DNA of 64,000 bases from Aurantimonas marina (GCF_017183135.1 NZ_JADDXW010000011.1:62001-126000), one strand, 5' to 3'; positions 52,468 through 63,170 are shown, counted from the stretch's first letter. A program made the numbers and translations. Notes: generated from the sequence alone by a model not told the origin.

Positions 52468-53169
52468 ATGACGAACAACGGCAACCCCCTCTTCACGCGT
52501 CGCAAACTGCTCCTTGGTTTCGGACTCGGCGCCACAGCGGTCGCGACAGGCTGCACCACCGGACCGCGCGCCAAGGTGTCGGTGGCACCCTATCCCGTGG
52601 AGCGCGGGATCGAACCCAAATACGTCTCGATGTACGGACCCGTTTTCGACGAGGGATACCGGATTCCTGCTGTCGATCTGAAGCGCGTCGATCCACGCTT
52701 CTATCGTCAGGAAGTCGCCGATCCGACTGGCGAAAAACCTGGTACGGTCGTTGTCGATACGTCGAAATACTATTGCTACGTGGTGATGCCGGGTGGCCGC
52801 GCGATGCGCTACGGCGTCGGCATTGGACGCGCCGGGTTCGCCTGGAGTGGTCGCGCCAAGGTCCAGTGGAAGAGAAAATGGCCGACCTGGACGCCGCCCA
52901 GGGAGATGATCGCCCGCGAGCCGAGCCTCGCCAAATATGCGGACGGCATGGAGCCGGGTCTCGCCAATCCGTTGGGCTCGCGCGCGCTCTACATTTTCCA
53001 GGGTGGTAAGGACACGCTCTACCGTCTGCACGGGACGCCGGAATACTGGACGATCGGGACAAATTCCTCGTCGGGCTGCATCCGCTTCATGAACCAGGAC
53101 GCGATCGATCTTTATGATCGTGTCAAGTCTGGCTCGCCGCTGGTTGTGACTCAAATCGGGATCGCCTGA
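52468..53169 (+). CDS. L,D-transpeptidase (YkuD family), lipoprotein-like
   Basis: 233 residues. The N-terminus RRKLLLGFGLGATAVATGCT has a twin-arginine-like start and ends in a lipobox (VATGC), so export and lipid anchoring are likely. The YkuD catalytic block is YRLHGTPEYWTIGTNSSSGC followed by IRFMNQDAIDLYDRV, with His and Cys conserved. Such enzymes make 3-3 cross-links in peptidoglycan or attach lipoproteins to it. A terminator follows 29 bases after the stop. Confidence 0.93.
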   Translation: MTNNGNPLFTRRKLLLGFGLGATAVATGCTTGPRAKVSVAPYPVERGIEPKYVSMYGPVFDEGYRIPAVDLKRVDPRFYRQEVADPTGEKPGTVVVDTSKYYCYVVMPGGRAMRYGVGIGRAGFAWSGRAKVQWKRKWPTWTPPREMIAREPSLAKYADGMEPGLANPLGSRALYIFQGGKDTLYRLHGTPEYWTIGTNSSSGCIRFMNQDAIDLYDRVKSGSPLVVTQIGIA

Positions 53170-53197
53170 TCCCGGCTATTCAGCGATCATTGCAGTC

Positions 53198-53228
53198 AAA
53201 AGGGCGGTAGATTCTCTCGCCCTTTTTC
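53198..53228 (+). terminator. Intrinsic terminator of the L,D-transpeptidase gene
   Basis: AAAAGGGCG (53198-53206) and CGCCCTTTT (53218-53226) flank an 11-base loop, with a T-run continuing into TTC. It lies just after the transpeptidase stop. Confidence 0.8.
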
Positions 53229-53253
53229 TTTGCGCGATCAGCCTTGTCGCATC

Positions 53254-53493
53254 CTACCGCAGACGATCGCGCTCACGTTCCATATGATCGATCCGACTTT
53301 CGAGATTCTCTTCGCGCACCATGCCGGGAATAAGAAACAGGTCGATCAATTGGCCGATGCCCAGAAGTCCTAGGGTGAGGAGCCATAACAGCCCGGTCCA
53401 CGGCCGCCCGAGATAGAACCGGTGCAGGCCGCAAATCCCGCCGAAGCCCAGCAGCCACAAAATGTAAGAAGCGAGCGTCGACTTCCGGTTCAT
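53254..53493 (-). CDS. TM2-domain membrane protein
   Basis: 79 residues. The TM2 motif is visible as ILWLLGFGGICGLHRFYLGR and TGLLWLLTLGLLGIGQLIDL, two helices joined by the conserved GxHRFYLG turn, followed by a short charged coil (ENLESRIDHMERERDRLR). Function unknown. It is convergent with the transpeptidase gene. Confidence 0.93.
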   Translation of the reverse strand: MNRKSTLASYILWLLGFGGICGLHRFYLGRPWTGLLWLLTLGLLGIGQLIDLFLIPGMVREENLESRIDHMERERDRLR

Positions 53494-53619
53494 GAATCTT
53501 CCTTCGCAGTTGTTGGCCGGGGCGGAAATGGGGAGTCGCCGTGCGGTTGGGAAGGTCTTCGGATCATTGAGTCCTCAACCCAACGTCGGGCGGCGCCTGG
53601 AATCTGCCGCGGTATCCCC

Positions 53620-55296
53620 TCAGCGACCGCGTTTGAAGCCGCCGAGAACGCCCCGCAGGATTGCCCGGGTCACGGTCGAGGCCACTGTTCGGCCGACCTG
53701 CTTCATCACGGTTTCGGTCAGCGTCTGCCGCTGATAGCCGGACGAGCGGCGCCGGCGAGGCGCCGAACCGCGGCGGGGGGCGGCCTCGTCGACCTCTTCG
53801 ACCTCCTTCGTGTCGTCGCGCCCGCCGCCGCCGAGACCGAAATCAGGAAGCTGGAAACCGGTGCGCGTGCGCCGCGCCTTCGCCGCCTCGGCGCGGCGCG
53901 CTGATTCTCCATTCCGGCGCTCCTCGGCTGCCTCCGCCTCCAAGCGGCGCTGCTTTTCCTCCTGACGAAGCTCGGCCTCGGCTCTGCCGACCAGCATCTC
54001 ATAGGCCGATTCCGGGTCGATCGCCTGGTCGTACTGTCCCGCGACCGGGCTCCTGGCGATGATCGCGTCGCGTTCCGCGACATTAACCGGGCCGAGACGC
54101 GCCGAGGGCGGACGGATCAGCGTGCGCTCGACCATCGACGGCACGCCTTTTTCGCCCAATGTCGACACCAGCGCCTCACCGACGCCGAGCTGGGTGATCG
54201 CCTCGTAGGCGTCGAATTCCGGGTTGGGGCGGAAGGTCTCGGCTGCCGTCTTCACCGCCTTCTGCTCGCGCGGTGTATAGGCGCGCAATGCGTGCTGGAC
54301 GCGATTGCCGAGCTGGGCCAGTACGCCGTCCGGCACGTCGAGCGGATTCTGGGTCACGAAATAGACCCCGACACCCTTGGAGCGGATCAGCTTGACCACT
54401 TGCTCGACCCGGTCGACGAGGATTTTCGGCGCATCGTCGAACAGCAGATGCGCCTCGTCGAAGAAGAAGACCAGCTTCGGCTTCTCGGGGTCGCCGATTT
54501 CAGGCAACTCCTCGAATAGTTCCGATAGCAGCCACAGCAGGAAGGTCGCGTAGAGGCGCGGATTCATCATCAGCTTGTCGGCGGCCAGCATATTCACGAT
54601 GCCCCGTCCGTCGCGGTCGGTGCGCATCAAGTCGGCGATCTTGAGCGCCGGTTCGCCAAAGAAGCTTTCGGCGCCCTGTTGTTCGAGCACCAGCAACGAG
54701 CGCTGGATCGCGCCGACCGAGGCCTTGGCGACATTGCCGTAGAGCTTGGAGATGTCGTCGGCATTTTCCGCGAGATGCGCCAGCATCGCCTGCAAATCCT
54801 TGAGGTCGAGCAGCAATAGCCCCTCCTCGTCGGCGATCTTGAATGCGATGTTGAGAACGCCTTCCTGGGCATCCGACAGGTTCATCAGGCGCGACAGCAG
54901 CAGCGGCCCCATCTCGGAGATCGTGGTGCGGATCGGGTGGCCCTTCTCGCCGAAGATGTCCCAGAACACCACGGGGTAGAAGTCGTTGTAATACGGGTCC
55001 AGGCCGATTTTCTCCGCCCGCTCCACCAGGAAGTCCTTGCCCTCGCCGCGCATGGAAATGCCGGACAGATCGCCCTTGATGTCGGCACAGAATACCGGCA
55101 CTCCAGCTTCCGAGAACCCTTCGGCGAGGATCTGCAGCGTGACCGTCTTGCCGGTGCCGGTCGCGCCGGTGACCAGGCCATGGCGATTGGCAAGCTTGAG
55201 GTCGAGATACTCGCCCTTCTTGATCGCGTTCTGCAGGTCACGGCTGCTCCCAAGAAAAATCTGACCTGTTTCCTGCATCCGCCGTTCCTCGCTCAT
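53620..55296 (-). CDS. HerA/DUF853-like ATPase (YjgR type)
   Basis: 558 residues. The N-terminal [20 protein letters not shown] leads to Walker A in [40 protein letters not shown] follows, and Walker B is [38 protein letters not shown] is the HerA sensor region. The C-terminal 140 residues are charged and low-complexity (Arg/Glu coiled coil, then Gly-rich). DUF853/YjgR proteins are related to HerA translocases; the role is not settled. ATG 55296 or the second Met at 55278 could start it. Confidence 0.92.
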   Translation of the reverse strand: MSEERRMQETGQIFLGSSRDLQNAIKKGEYLDLKLANRHGLVTGATGTGKTVTLQILAEGFSEAGVPVFCADIKGDLSGISMRGEGKDFLVERAEKIGLDPYYNDFYPVVFWDIFGEKGHPIRTTISEMGPLLLSRLMNLSDAQEGVLNIAFKIADEEGLLLLDLKDLQAMLAHLAENADDISKLYGNVAKASVGAIQRSLLVLEQQGAESFFGEPALKIADLMRTDRDGRGIVNMLAADKLMMNPRLYATFLLWLLSELFEELPEIGDPEKPKLVFFFDEAHLLFDDAPKILVDRVEQVVKLIRSKGVGVYFVTQNPLDVPDGVLAQLGNRVQHALRAYTPREQKAVKTAAETFRPNPEFDAYEAITQLGVGEALVSTLGEKGVPSMVERTLIRPPSARLGPVNVAERDAIIARSPVAGQYDQAIDPESAYEMLVGRAEAELRQEEKQRRLEAEAAEERRNGESARRAEAAKARRTRTGFQLPDFGLGGGGRDDTKEVEEVDEAAPRRGSAPRRRRSSGYQRQTLTETVMKQVGRTVASTVTRAILRGVLGGFKRGR

Positions 55297-55451
55297 TGAC
55301 CATTGGTGGTGGTTATAGCCGGCGAACGGCTTGGAACAAGCGCGGCGAGCGATAAGCGCCCGTTCTGCGATTGCGTCGAGGATCAGGCTTTGCCAGGCTC
55401 TGCGGCAACCCGCCGCCTCGTCCCGAGGCGCGGCGGCAAGAGGAGATGTGC

Positions 55452-55811
55452 ATGGACGAATTGCTAGCGAAAATCGCGGCGGAGACGGGCCTCGAGCCGT
55501 CCATCGCCAAGATCGGGATCGGCCACATCCTCGCCTATCTCAAAGTTGAGAGTGACGATCCCGCGGTTGGCAAGATGATCGCCGAAACGCCGGGCGCTGC
55601 AGATGCGGTCGCGATGGCCGGCCAGGACAACGGCGACGGGGCGCTCGGCGGCATCATGGGGCTCGGTTCGAAGCTGATGGGGCTGGGCCTCGACATGGGG
55701 CAGATTCAGATCGTTGCGCGCGAACTCGTCGCCTTTGCGAAGGTCCAATCCGATCCCGAAACCGTCGATCGGGCACTGGCCTCGGTACCCGGTCTGTCGT
55801 CCTTTGTCTGA
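55452..55811 (+). CDS. Small helical protein of unknown function (DUF2267/DUF2780-like)
   Basis: 119 residues from ATG 55452, 6 bases after AGGAG. It appears mainly helical: [40 protein letters not shown], a Gly-rich hinge ([20 protein letters not shown]) and [20 protein letters not shown]. The pattern resembles the small DUF2780/DUF2267-type family, but I cannot confirm it. It diverges from the ATPase gene. No function is proposed. Confidence 0.75.
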   Translation: MDELLAKIAAETGLEPSIAKIGIGHILAYLKVESDDPAVGKMIAETPGAADAVAMAGQDNGDGALGGIMGLGSKLMGLGLDMGQIQIVARELVAFAKVQSDPETVDRALASVPGLSSFV

Positions 55812-55999
55812 CCGTGTCGCCGGGAACTCCGCCAGACTTTGGCGACGTCGAGCAACCGCGCAAAAGCGCGCACCCCACCAATAGGTTATGGAATACGGGC
55901 CGAGGCTGACGTATGGTCGTGGGATTAACTTAGGGGTTCGTTACTATCAGGGGCTGCGGCGCAGATCGAGGATCCCGGCGCCGCAGAGAATTGTCGCCG

Positions 56000-57715
56000 A
56001 TGAGTGCCGAAGCGGACGTCGCTCGCTCGCTGCCTGACCGGATGCGAGCTTTTCTGTCCACGCCCAGACGGGCGCGATGGGCGAAGCTGGCGCGGGCCAT
56101 GCGGCGACCGCCCCTCCTCGCCCATCTTGTCCTGTTCGCCCTGATCGTCCTTATTCCCGCGTTGCTGTTCAGCGCCTTTCTGGTGCTGCAATTCTCCGAA
56201 CAGCAGCGTGAGATCGCCGCCGCGCAAGTCAACGATACGGCCGAAATCGTCTCCAACGCCGTTGATCGGGATATCTACGGCATGATCACCAGCGGCAAGG
56301 TACTGGCCTCCTCGCCCTCGCTGGTAACCGGGCAACTTGCTGGCTTTCACGAGCGAACGATGGCGGCGCTCAGAGCCACCGAGACGAGTGCTGAGTTGAT
56401 CGATCCCTCGTTTCGAGTCGTGGTCTCGACGCTGGAGCCTTTTCCGCCATCGCCGCGCAAGACCGAATATACCAAGACGATTGAGCAGGTGTTCAAGACC
56501 CGTCGCCCGATGGTCTCCGGCGTCTTCTTCGGCGCACGGGTCGACCGTTTCATGTTCCATGTCGCGGTCCCAGTGATGCGGGATCAATCGGTCGCCTACG
56601 TGCTGGTGATCAACAAGGCCGCCGATGCCCTGGACGCCGTCATCGCGAACCGGAACCTGCCGCGCGAATGGTCCGCGATCATCAAGGACGCAGACGGCCG
56701 GCGCGTCTTCGCAGCGGTGACCAGCGAGGGAAGGATGGAAGCTCAGCAAGGGATTTCTTATGACAACCCTTCGATCCTGGAGACGCTGGGCGCGCGCTTG
56801 AGCGACGATCTGATCGAGGCGTCGACAGTGTCCAGCCTGTCCAACTGGACGACCACCGTCGCCGTGCCGAATGCAGTCATCGTCCAACCGGCACTCAGAT
56901 CCTGGCTCCTGCTGATCAGTGCCGGCATCCTGCTTCTGCTATTCTCCATCATGCTTGGAATCATTTTCGGCCGGCGCATCGCAGCGCCGATCCTGCAATT
57001 GTCGAAGCAGGCCGAGGCGATCGGCAAGGGTGAACCGGCAATGCCGTTCGGGACCGACATTGCCGAGATCGGCGCGGTCTCGAAAGTTCTGGCACAAGCC
57101 TCGCGCGAGCGCCGCGAGGCCGAGGAACAAAACCGTTTCCTGATGCGCGAGATGACCCATCGCGCCAAGAACCAGTACGCGCTCATCGCCGCCATCGCCC
57201 GGCGCGCCGCAAAGGAGAGCGCCAACACGAAGCAGTTCCTGGATACGCTATCGGAAGCGCTGGGCTCGCTGGCGCGGTCCGCCGACTTGCTCGCCGGTAG
57301 CGGTTGGGAAAGCGTCATGCTGGCCGACCTCGTCGAAACGCAGTTAAAGGCGTTCGGCGCCGGCGGCGAGCAGATCGAACTGAACGGCCCTGCTATCCAT
57401 CTCAATTCGACCGCCGCACAGACGATCGGGCTAGCGCTGCACGAACTGGCAACCAACGCGGCCAAATACGGCTCGCTCTCGGTTGCCGATGGCACCGTGA
57501 AAATATCATGGTCGATTGCCGACCAGTTCGAGCTTATCTGGCGGGAAATCGGCGGCCCCTCGGTCGTCGAGCCCAAACACGCTGGATTCGGCACACTGGT
57601 CACCCAGAAGATGACATCGCGGGGCTTGGGCGGGACGGTCGAAATGGACTACGCGGCGGCCGGCGTTGTCTGGAAGCTGCTCACGCCCAGGAACGCCGTC
57701 ATCGCGTGCGACTAG
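56000..57715 (+). CDS. HWE-family sensor histidine kinase
   Basis: 571 residues from ATG 56000. Helices lie near residues 38-58 and about 300-325, framing a periplasmic Cache-like domain. A HAMP segment follows, then the HWE kinase box EMTHRAKNQYALIAAIARRA with the phospho-accepting His, the N-box ALHELATNAAKYGSLSVADG, and the family's WxE residue pattern in FELIWREIGGP. HWE kinases often act in general stress or light responses through PhyR-like partners; none is adjacent. Ligand unknown. Confidence 0.92.
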   Translation: MSAEADVARSLPDRMRAFLSTPRRARWAKLARAMRRPPLLAHLVLFALIVLIPALLFSAFLVLQFSEQQREIAAAQVNDTAEIVSNAVDRDIYGMITSGKVLASSPSLVTGQLAGFHERTMAALRATETSAELIDPSFRVVVSTLEPFPPSPRKTEYTKTIEQVFKTRRPMVSGVFFGARVDRFMFHVAVPVMRDQSVAYVLVINKAADALDAVIANRNLPREWSAIIKDADGRRVFAAVTSEGRMEAQQGISYDNPSILETLGARLSDDLIEASTVSSLSNWTTTVAVPNAVIVQPALRSWLLLISAGILLLLFSIMLGIIFGRRIAAPILQLSKQAEAIGKGEPAMPFGTDIAEIGAVSKVLAQASRERREAEEQNRFLMREMTHRAKNQYALIAAIARRAAKESANTKQFLDTLSEALGSLARSADLLAGSGWESVMLADLVETQLKAFGAGGEQIELNGPAIHLNSTAAQTIGLALHELATNAAKYGSLSVADGTVKISWSIADQFELIWREIGGPSVVEPKHAGFGTLVTQKMTSRGLGGTVEMDYAAAGVVWKLLTPRNAVIACD

Positions 57716-57842
57716 CCCCTGCGACGTGAGCCGAAGGCCGCATTTCGTCTATGCCGAAGAGGCGTTATCTAGACGGGTGAGGAAGGCCACATTCGGGCTC
57801 ACCAGCAAGGCGAAACGCGGCATGGCCCGCAAGGGAGGTGCA

Positions 57843-59288
57843 ATGACGGCGCTGACGATCGCAGAGATCGATTTTCCGGAAGCCAGCGATGCAGAATGGC
57901 GGGCCTTGGTGGGAAAGGGCCTGAAGGGTCGGGATTTCGGTTCGCTCGCCGCGCGGGCCGAGGACGGTTTTACCTATGGTCCCCTGTACGGCCGCAAGCG
58001 CGATGCGTCTTCGCTCGCACGCTCGGTGGGCGGGCGATGGGCAATCCTCCAGCGCGTCGACGATCCCGACGCCGCGCGCGCCAACGCCCAAGCGCTGACG
58101 GATCTGGAAGGCGGCGCCAATGGTCTGTCTTTGGTTTTCGCCGGGTCGGCATCCGCGCACGGGTTCGGACTTCCGATGGAAGGCGATGCAATCGCCCGCG
58201 CGCTCGCCGGCGTGAAGCTCGAAATGGTCTCGCTGAGGATCGAGCCGCATATGGACGCCCGGCGCGCCGTCGAGGCGATCCGCACGGTGGCAAAAAACCG
58301 CGGCCAGGATTTCGAGGCGCTCTCCATCGATTTGTGTCTCGACGCGATCGGTCCCTTCGCCTTCACGGGGGGCGTCCCCGGCCGCGAGCGCGATTTCCGG
58401 GCGCATTCGGGCCTCGCCACGAAGTCGCTTCGCGCGAGCGGCTTTCGCTGCCGTATCGCCGAGGCGGACGGGCGCGTCTTCCACGACGCGGGCGCAACCG
58501 CCGGGCAGGAACTTGGCGCGGTACTCGCGACCGCGCTCTACTACCTCAGGGCGATGCTCGATGCCGGCCTCGACCTCTCCGATGCGGCGGCTGCGATCGG
58601 CTTCACCCTGGCGGTCGATCAGCGGCAGTTCGAGCAGACCGCGAAACTGCGGGCTTTGCGGCTCCTCTGGGCCAAACTGCTGGAAGAATGCGGCGAGGCG
58701 GCTCCGCCCGCTGCCCGCATCCATGCCGAGACGTCCTGGCGCATGATGGCGGCCAAGGACCCGCACAGCAACATCCTGCGCGCGACGATCGCGGCCTTTG
58801 CCGCCGGAACAGGCAGTGCCGACAGCCTGTCCGTGCTGCCACACACCACCCCGCTCGGCCTTGCCGACCCCGCCGCGCGGCGACTGGCCCGCAATATCCA
58901 GATCATCCTGCAGGAAGAATCCGGCCTGGCGCGCATCACCGATCCGGCCGCCGGTTCCGGCGGTATCGAGGCGCTCACGGACCTGACGGCGGAGGTCGCC
59001 TGGAGCGAATTCCAGAAAATCGAGGCCGAAGGAGGCATCTTCGCGAGCCTTTCCGCCGGTGTCCTGCAAAACCGCATCCTGGACGCCCGAGCCGCCCGTG
59101 CGGCCAAACTCGTCGAGGGGAAAACCGTCATTGTCGGCGCCAACCTCTACCCGCTCGATGAGGAGCGACATCACGCGCTCCTGGGGCGAGCCCCCGGCCC
59201 CGAGCCGCTTCCCGAGCCGACCGGCGGCACCCGCTGCGAGCCGCTGCGCCCTTACCGAACCAGCGAGACCGTGGAGGCATCGGCGTGA
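57843..59288 (+). CDS. mutA: Methylmalonyl-CoA mutase, small subunit
   Basis: 481 residues from ATG 57843, preceded by GGGAGG. The mutase fold is seen in [40 protein letters not shown] and [20 protein letters not shown]. Typical of the noncatalytic partner, the B12-binding C-terminal domain is absent. It pairs with the large subunit, whose GTG overlaps its stop (GTGA), so both form one dimer. The dimer interconverts methylmalonyl-CoA and succinyl-CoA. Confidence 0.93.
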   Translation: MTALTIAEIDFPEASDAEWRALVGKGLKGRDFGSLAARAEDGFTYGPLYGRKRDASSLARSVGGRWAILQRVDDPDAARANAQALTDLEGGANGLSLVFAGSASAHGFGLPMEGDAIARALAGVKLEMVSLRIEPHMDARRAVEAIRTVAKNRGQDFEALSIDLCLDAIGPFAFTGGVPGRERDFRAHSGLATKSLRASGFRCRIAEADGRVFHDAGATAGQELGAVLATALYYLRAMLDAGLDLSDAAAAIGFTLAVDQRQFEQTAKLRALRLLWAKLLEECGEAAPPAARIHAETSWRMMAAKDPHSNILRATIAAFAAGTGSADSLSVLPHTTPLGLADPAARRLARNIQIILQEESGLARITDPAAGSGGIEALTDLTAEVAWSEFQKIEAEGGIFASLSAGVLQNRILDARAARAAKLVEGKTVIVGANLYPLDEERHHALLGRAPGPEPLPEPTGGTRCEPLRPYRTSETVEASA

Positions 59289-61450
59289 CGAAGGTTCCTG
59301 ATTTCACCCGCATCGCGTGGAGCCGGCCGGCGCACCCCGCCGCAGCACGGCCCCTTGGCGAGCCATTCGAGACGCCGGAAGGGATCGCGATCGCGGGAGC
59401 CTATGGCGCCGAGGATATCGCGAGCCTGCCGTTCCTGGACACCTATCCGGGCATTGCCCCATATCTGCGTGGCCCCTACCCCACCATGTATGTCGAAAAG
59501 CCCTGGACGATCCGGCAATATGCCGGCTTCTCGACCGCGCAGGAGTCGAACGCCTTCTATCGCCGCAATCTCGCGGCCGGACAGAAGGGGCTGTCGGTCG
59601 CCTTCGATCTCGCCACTCACCGCGGTTACGATTCGGACCATCCGCGTGTCGCGGGCGACGTCGGCATGGCGGGCGTCGCGATCGACTCGATCATCGACAT
59701 GCGTCAGCTCTTCGACGGCATTCCGCTCGGCGAAATGAGCGTCTCGATGACGATGAACGGCGCGGTGCTGCCGGTCCTGGCGCTCTACGTCGCCGCCGCC
59801 GAAGAGCAGGGCGTTGCCCAGAAGGACCTGTCGGGGACCATTCAGAACGACATCCTGAAGGAATTCATGGTCCGCAACACCTATATCTACCCGCCCAAAC
59901 ATTCGATGCGGATCATCTCGGACATCTTCGCCTACACCTCGAAACACATGCCGAGATACAACTCGATTTCGATTTCCGGCTATCACATGCAGGAAGCCGG
60001 CGCGACGGCCGATCTGGAGCTCGCCTACACCATTGCCGACGGCATCGAATATGCCCGTGCGGGCGTCGCGACGGGGCTCGACATCGATCGCTTCGCCCCC
60101 CGCCTGTCGTTCTTCTGGGCGGTGGGCATGAACTTCTTCATGGAGGTCGCCAAGCTCCGCGCGGCGCGGCTGGTCTGGGCCGCGCTCATGCGGAAGAACT
60201 TCGCGCCCAAGGATCCGCGCTCGCTGTCGCTGCGCACCCATTGTCAGACCTCGGGCTGGTCGCTGACCGCGCAGGACGTGATGAACAACGTGGTCAGAAC
60301 CTGCGTCGAGGCGATGGCCGCCACCCAAGGGCACACCCAGTCGCTGCATACCAACTCCTTCGACGAGGCGCTGGCGCTGCCGACAGACTTTTCCGCCCGG
60401 ATCGCCCGCAACACCCAGCACGTGCTCGCCCGCGAATCCGGCACCACCACGCCGATCGATCCCTGGGGCGGTTCGGCCCATGTCGAACGGCTGACCCATC
60501 TCCTCGCGGAGAAAGCCCTTGCCCATATCGCCGAGGTTGAGGAGATGGGCGGCATGGCCGCGGCCATAGAAAAGGGCCTGCCCAAGCTCAGGATCGAGGA
60601 AGCAGCGGCCAGAACCCAGGCACAGATCGATTCCGGCGTCCAGACCGTCGTCGGGGTCAACAAGTTCCTCAATGAAGCCGCCGACGACATCGATGTTCTT
60701 GCGGTCGACAACGCCGAGGTCCGCCGCCAGCAGATCGACAAGCTCAAGCTCCTCAAGGCCGAGCGCGACGACACCGCGACAAAAGCCGCCCTGGCCGCGC
60801 TGACGGCGGCGGCCGAGCGTGGCGACGGCAATCTCCTGGAACTGTCGATCGCTGCGGCCCATGCCAAGGCCACCGTCGGTGAAATGGCCGGAGCGCTGGA
60901 AAAGGTGTTCGGCCGGCATGTCGCGACGACGAAGGTCATCGCCGGCGTCTACAAACGGGAGGCCGGCGCGATGGCGGGGCGGATCGAACATATCCAGGCG
61001 ATGAGCGCCGCCTTTGCCGAGGCCGAGGGCCGGCGGCCGCGCATTCTCGTCGCCAAGATGGGCCAGGACGGCCATGATCGCGGCCAGAAGGTCATCGCTT
61101 CGGCCTTCGCCGATCTCGGCTTCGACGTCGACATCGGGCCGCTGTTCCAGACGCCCGAGGAAGCGGCTCGCCAGGCCGTCGAGAACGACGTCCACATCGT
61201 CGGCGCCTCGTCGCTCGCGGCCGGGCATTTGACCCTCGTGCCCGCGCTGAAGGCGGCGCTGGAAGCGGAGGGGCGCGGCGACATCATGATCGTCGTCGGC
61301 GGCGTCATCCCGCCGAAGGACGTCGACACCCTCAAGGCGGCAGGGGCCGCGGCCATCTTCCTGCCGGGAACGGTCGTCGCGGAAGCGGCTGAAGACCTGC
61401 TGCGGGCCCTTTCCCGCCACTTGGGCCATGAGAAGGCGGCCGCCGAATAG
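59285..61450 (+). CDS. mutB: Methylmalonyl-CoA mutase, large subunit (adenosylcobalamin-dependent)
   Basis: 721 residues from GTG 59285. The substrate-binding barrel shows [20 protein letters not shown] and [20 protein letters not shown]; the C-terminal cobalamin domain has the base-off ligand motif DxHxxG in [20 protein letters not shown] and [15 protein letters not shown]. It overlaps the small subunit gene. No meaB/argK GTPase chaperone gene follows, unlike in many genomes. Function is secure. Confidence 0.97.
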   Translation: MTKVPDFTRIAWSRPAHPAAARPLGEPFETPEGIAIAGAYGAEDIASLPFLDTYPGIAPYLRGPYPTMYVEKPWTIRQYAGFSTAQESNAFYRRNLAAGQKGLSVAFDLATHRGYDSDHPRVAGDVGMAGVAIDSIIDMRQLFDGIPLGEMSVSMTMNGAVLPVLALYVAAAEEQGVAQKDLSGTIQNDILKEFMVRNTYIYPPKHSMRIISDIFAYTSKHMPRYNSISISGYHMQEAGATADLELAYTIADGIEYARAGVATGLDIDRFAPRLSFFWAVGMNFFMEVAKLRAARLVWAALMRKNFAPKDPRSLSLRTHCQTSGWSLTAQDVMNNVVRTCVEAMAATQGHTQSLHTNSFDEALALPTDFSARIARNTQHVLARESGTTTPIDPWGGSAHVERLTHLLAEKALAHIAEVEEMGGMAAAIEKGLPKLRIEEAAARTQAQIDSGVQTVVGVNKFLNEAADDIDVLAVDNAEVRRQQIDKLKLLKAERDDTATKAALAALTAAAERGDGNLLELSIAAAHAKATVGEMAGALEKVFGRHVATTKVIAGVYKREAGAMAGRIEHIQAMSAAFAEAEGRRPRILVAKMGQDGHDRGQKVIASAFADLGFDVDIGPLFQTPEEAARQAVENDVHIVGASSLAAGHLTLVPALKAALEAEGRGDIMIVVGGVIPPKDVDTLKAAGAAAIFLPGTVVAEAAEDLLRALSRHLGHEKAAAE

Positions 61451-61467
61451 TCTCTTGCCACCCACCT

Positions 61468-61496
61468 GGTTCAACATTAGTTATAACGCCAGAACC
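61468..61496. promoter_or_regulatory. Palindrome upstream of the AbrB-Doc operon
   Basis: GTTATAAC (61480-61487) is a perfect 8-bp palindrome, flanked by GGTTC (61468-61472) and GAACC (61492-61496), 30 bases before the antitoxin start. It is placed where the AbrB-type antitoxin could autoregulate; TATAAC also looks like a -10. Confidence 0.45.
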
Positions 61497-61516
61497 TGGA
61501 GATCGGAGGCTTTGCG

Positions 61517-61738
61517 ATGAACACCGTCATCCGCAAGATCGGCAATTCCGAAGGCGTGATCTTACCGAAGGAGGTGCTGGAACAGGCCGGATTGGCCACC
61601 GGCGACCGCTTGAACGCCATCGTTTCGGAAGATGGCGTCAAGCTTATCAAGGCAGGGCCAGACTTCGAGGAAGAACTGGCCCATGCACGCGTCTTCATGG
61701 ACAAATATCGTGACGCGTTGGCGAAACTGGCGAAATGA
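61517..61738 (+). CDS. AbrB/MazE-type antitoxin
   Basis: 73 residues. The SpoVT/AbrB DNA-binding fold is visible in VIRKIGNSEGVILPKEVLEQ and GDRLNAIVSEDGVKLIKAGP. The C-terminal helix (FEEELAHARVFMDKYRDALA) would contact the toxin. GGAGG lies 7 bases upstream. The stop overlaps the Doc start by four bases (ATGA). Confidence 0.92.
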   Translation: MNTVIRKIGNSEGVILPKEVLEQAGLATGDRLNAIVSEDGVKLIKAGPDFEEELAHARVFMDKYRDALAKLAK

Positions 61739-62121
61739 CCTGGCGCTGGGTTTCGCAAGCGAGTGTCGAGGCCTTCCATAGTGAGCAGATCGACCGCTTC
61801 GGCGGCGCGCGGGGAATTCGTGACGCCGGGCTGCTGGAGTCGGCCGTCGACCGCCCCCTCAACAAGGCCGCGTACGGAAAGCCAGACGTTTTCGACCTCG
61901 CGGCGGCGTATCTCTACGGGATCGCTCGCAACCACCCATTCGTGGATGGCAATAAGCGGACGGCGATCGTGGTCGCAGCGGTTTTCCTGATGAAGCACGG
62001 CTACGATATCACCGCCGATAACGGCATGCTCTACCAGTTCGTCATGGATGTCGCAGCTGGAGCCGTCGGCGAAGACAGCGCTGCGCGCTGGTTCCGCGAT
62101 TTTACGGAAAAGCGTCCATGA
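61735..62121 (+). CDS. doc: Doc-type (Fic fold) toxin
   Basis: 128 residues. The Fic/Doc catalytic motif HPFVDGNKRTA is in GIARNHPFVDGNKRTAIVVA with the nucleotide-binding His, Asp and Arg. The N-terminal part contains WVSQASVEAFHSEQIDRFGG and IRDAGLLESAVDRPLNKAAY, typical of Doc, which phosphorylates EF-Tu. Doc is paired here with an AbrB-type rather than the usual Phd antitoxin. The stop overlaps the CorA start (ATGA). Confidence 0.92.
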   Translation: MTWRWVSQASVEAFHSEQIDRFGGARGIRDAGLLESAVDRPLNKAAYGKPDVFDLAAAYLYGIARNHPFVDGNKRTAIVVAAVFLMKHGYDITADNGMLYQFVMDVAAGAVGEDSAARWFRDFTEKRP

Positions 62122-63170
62122 TCGAGGCCTATGTCCCGACCGGTGCCAGAATGCGCGCGGTCCGGGCATCGCCGGACGCGATCCCGGCCGAGGCCGTCTG
62201 GATCGATCTGCTCGACCCGCGTCCGGATGAAATCGCCGCTGTCGAACAGTTATGCGGCATCGACATGCCGACTCGCGAGGAAATGGTCGAGATCGAGGTG
62301 TCGAGCCGGCTCTACTCGCAGGACGACGCCGACTTCATGACGGCCTCGGTCGTGTTCGGGTTGGACGGCGGCAAGCCGTCTTTCGCGCCGGTCACCTTCA
62401 TGCTCGCCGACCGCCGGCTGATCACGCTACGCTATAGCGCGCCGAAAAGCTTTGCAATCTACGCGGCCAAGCTCTGCCGCGAGGCGCCGCGCCATGGTGG
62501 CGCTGCGGACAGCGGCGCCCAGCCCGGCGCCGCCGAAAAGCCGGCCGTCAGCCGCGGCGATCGGCCGCCGTCGGCGGACACGATCCTGATCGGGCTTCTT
62601 GAGACGGTGATCGACCGGGTCGCGGACCTCCTCGAGACCATCTCGGCGGACCTCGACAACATCGGCGAGGACATTTTCTCCTCCTCGGCACGCAAGAAGC
62701 CGACCGGCACCAAGGATTTCAAATCGCTGCTGCGGCGCATCGGAGCGGCCGGCGACCTCACCTCTCGCGCGCGGGAAGGCCTGGCGACGCTCGATCGCCT
62801 GCTCCCGTTTCTTCAGCTTGCCCTCGACCGCCGCAAATCCAGCGCCAAAGACGCCAAGCCCCGCGTGAGGGCGATGGCCCGGGATGTCCATTCTCTCAAC
62901 GATTTCGTCACCTTCCTGTCCAACAAGACGACCTTCCTGCTCGAAACCACGGTCGGCATGATCTCGATCGAACAAAACGCCATCATCAAGATCTTCTCCG
63001 TCGCCGCGGTCGCCTTCCTGCCGCCCACCCTGATCGCCTCGATCTACGGCATGAATTTCCGTTTCATGCCCGAACTCGGCTGGACCTTCGGCTATCCTGC
63101 CGCGCTCGCGCTGATGGTCCTGTCGGCGGTCGTTCCGATGCTGTTCTTTCGCTACAAGAACTGGCTGTAG
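62118..63170 (+). CDS. corA: CorA-family Mg2+/divalent-metal transporter
   Basis: 350 residues. The N-terminal cytoplasmic domain is seen in PDAIPAEAVWIDLLDPRPDE. The helical stalk follows, with an insertion of about 25 Ala/Pro-rich residues near 125-155. Two C-terminal helices carry the signature GMN in LIASIYGMNFRFMPELGW. It is a pentameric inner-membrane channel for Mg2+. The ATG overlaps the Doc stop, tying it to the toxin-antitoxin transcript. Confidence 0.93.
   Translation: MIEAYVPTGARMRAVRASPDAIPAEAVWIDLLDPRPDEIAAVEQLCGIDMPTREEMVEIEVSSRLYSQDDADFMTASVVFGLDGGKPSFAPVTFMLADRRLITLRYSAPKSFAIYAAKLCREAPRHGGAADSGAQPGAAEKPAVSRGDRPPSADTILIGLLETVIDRVADLLETISADLDNIGEDIFSSSARKKPTGTKDFKSLLRRIGAAGDLTSRAREGLATLDRLLPFLQLALDRRKSSAKDAKPRVRAMARDVHSLNDFVTFLSNKTTFLLETTVGMISIEQNAIIKIFSVAAVAFLPPTLIASIYGMNFRFMPELGWTFGYPAALALMVLSAVVPMLFFRYKNWL

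Noticed and set aside
59252-61477. Antisense open frame of 741 codons opposite mutB
   Set aside because: It is the mirror of a GC-rich gene, with Arg/Gly/Asp-rich low-complexity sequence and no family signature. The plus-strand mutB is unambiguous.
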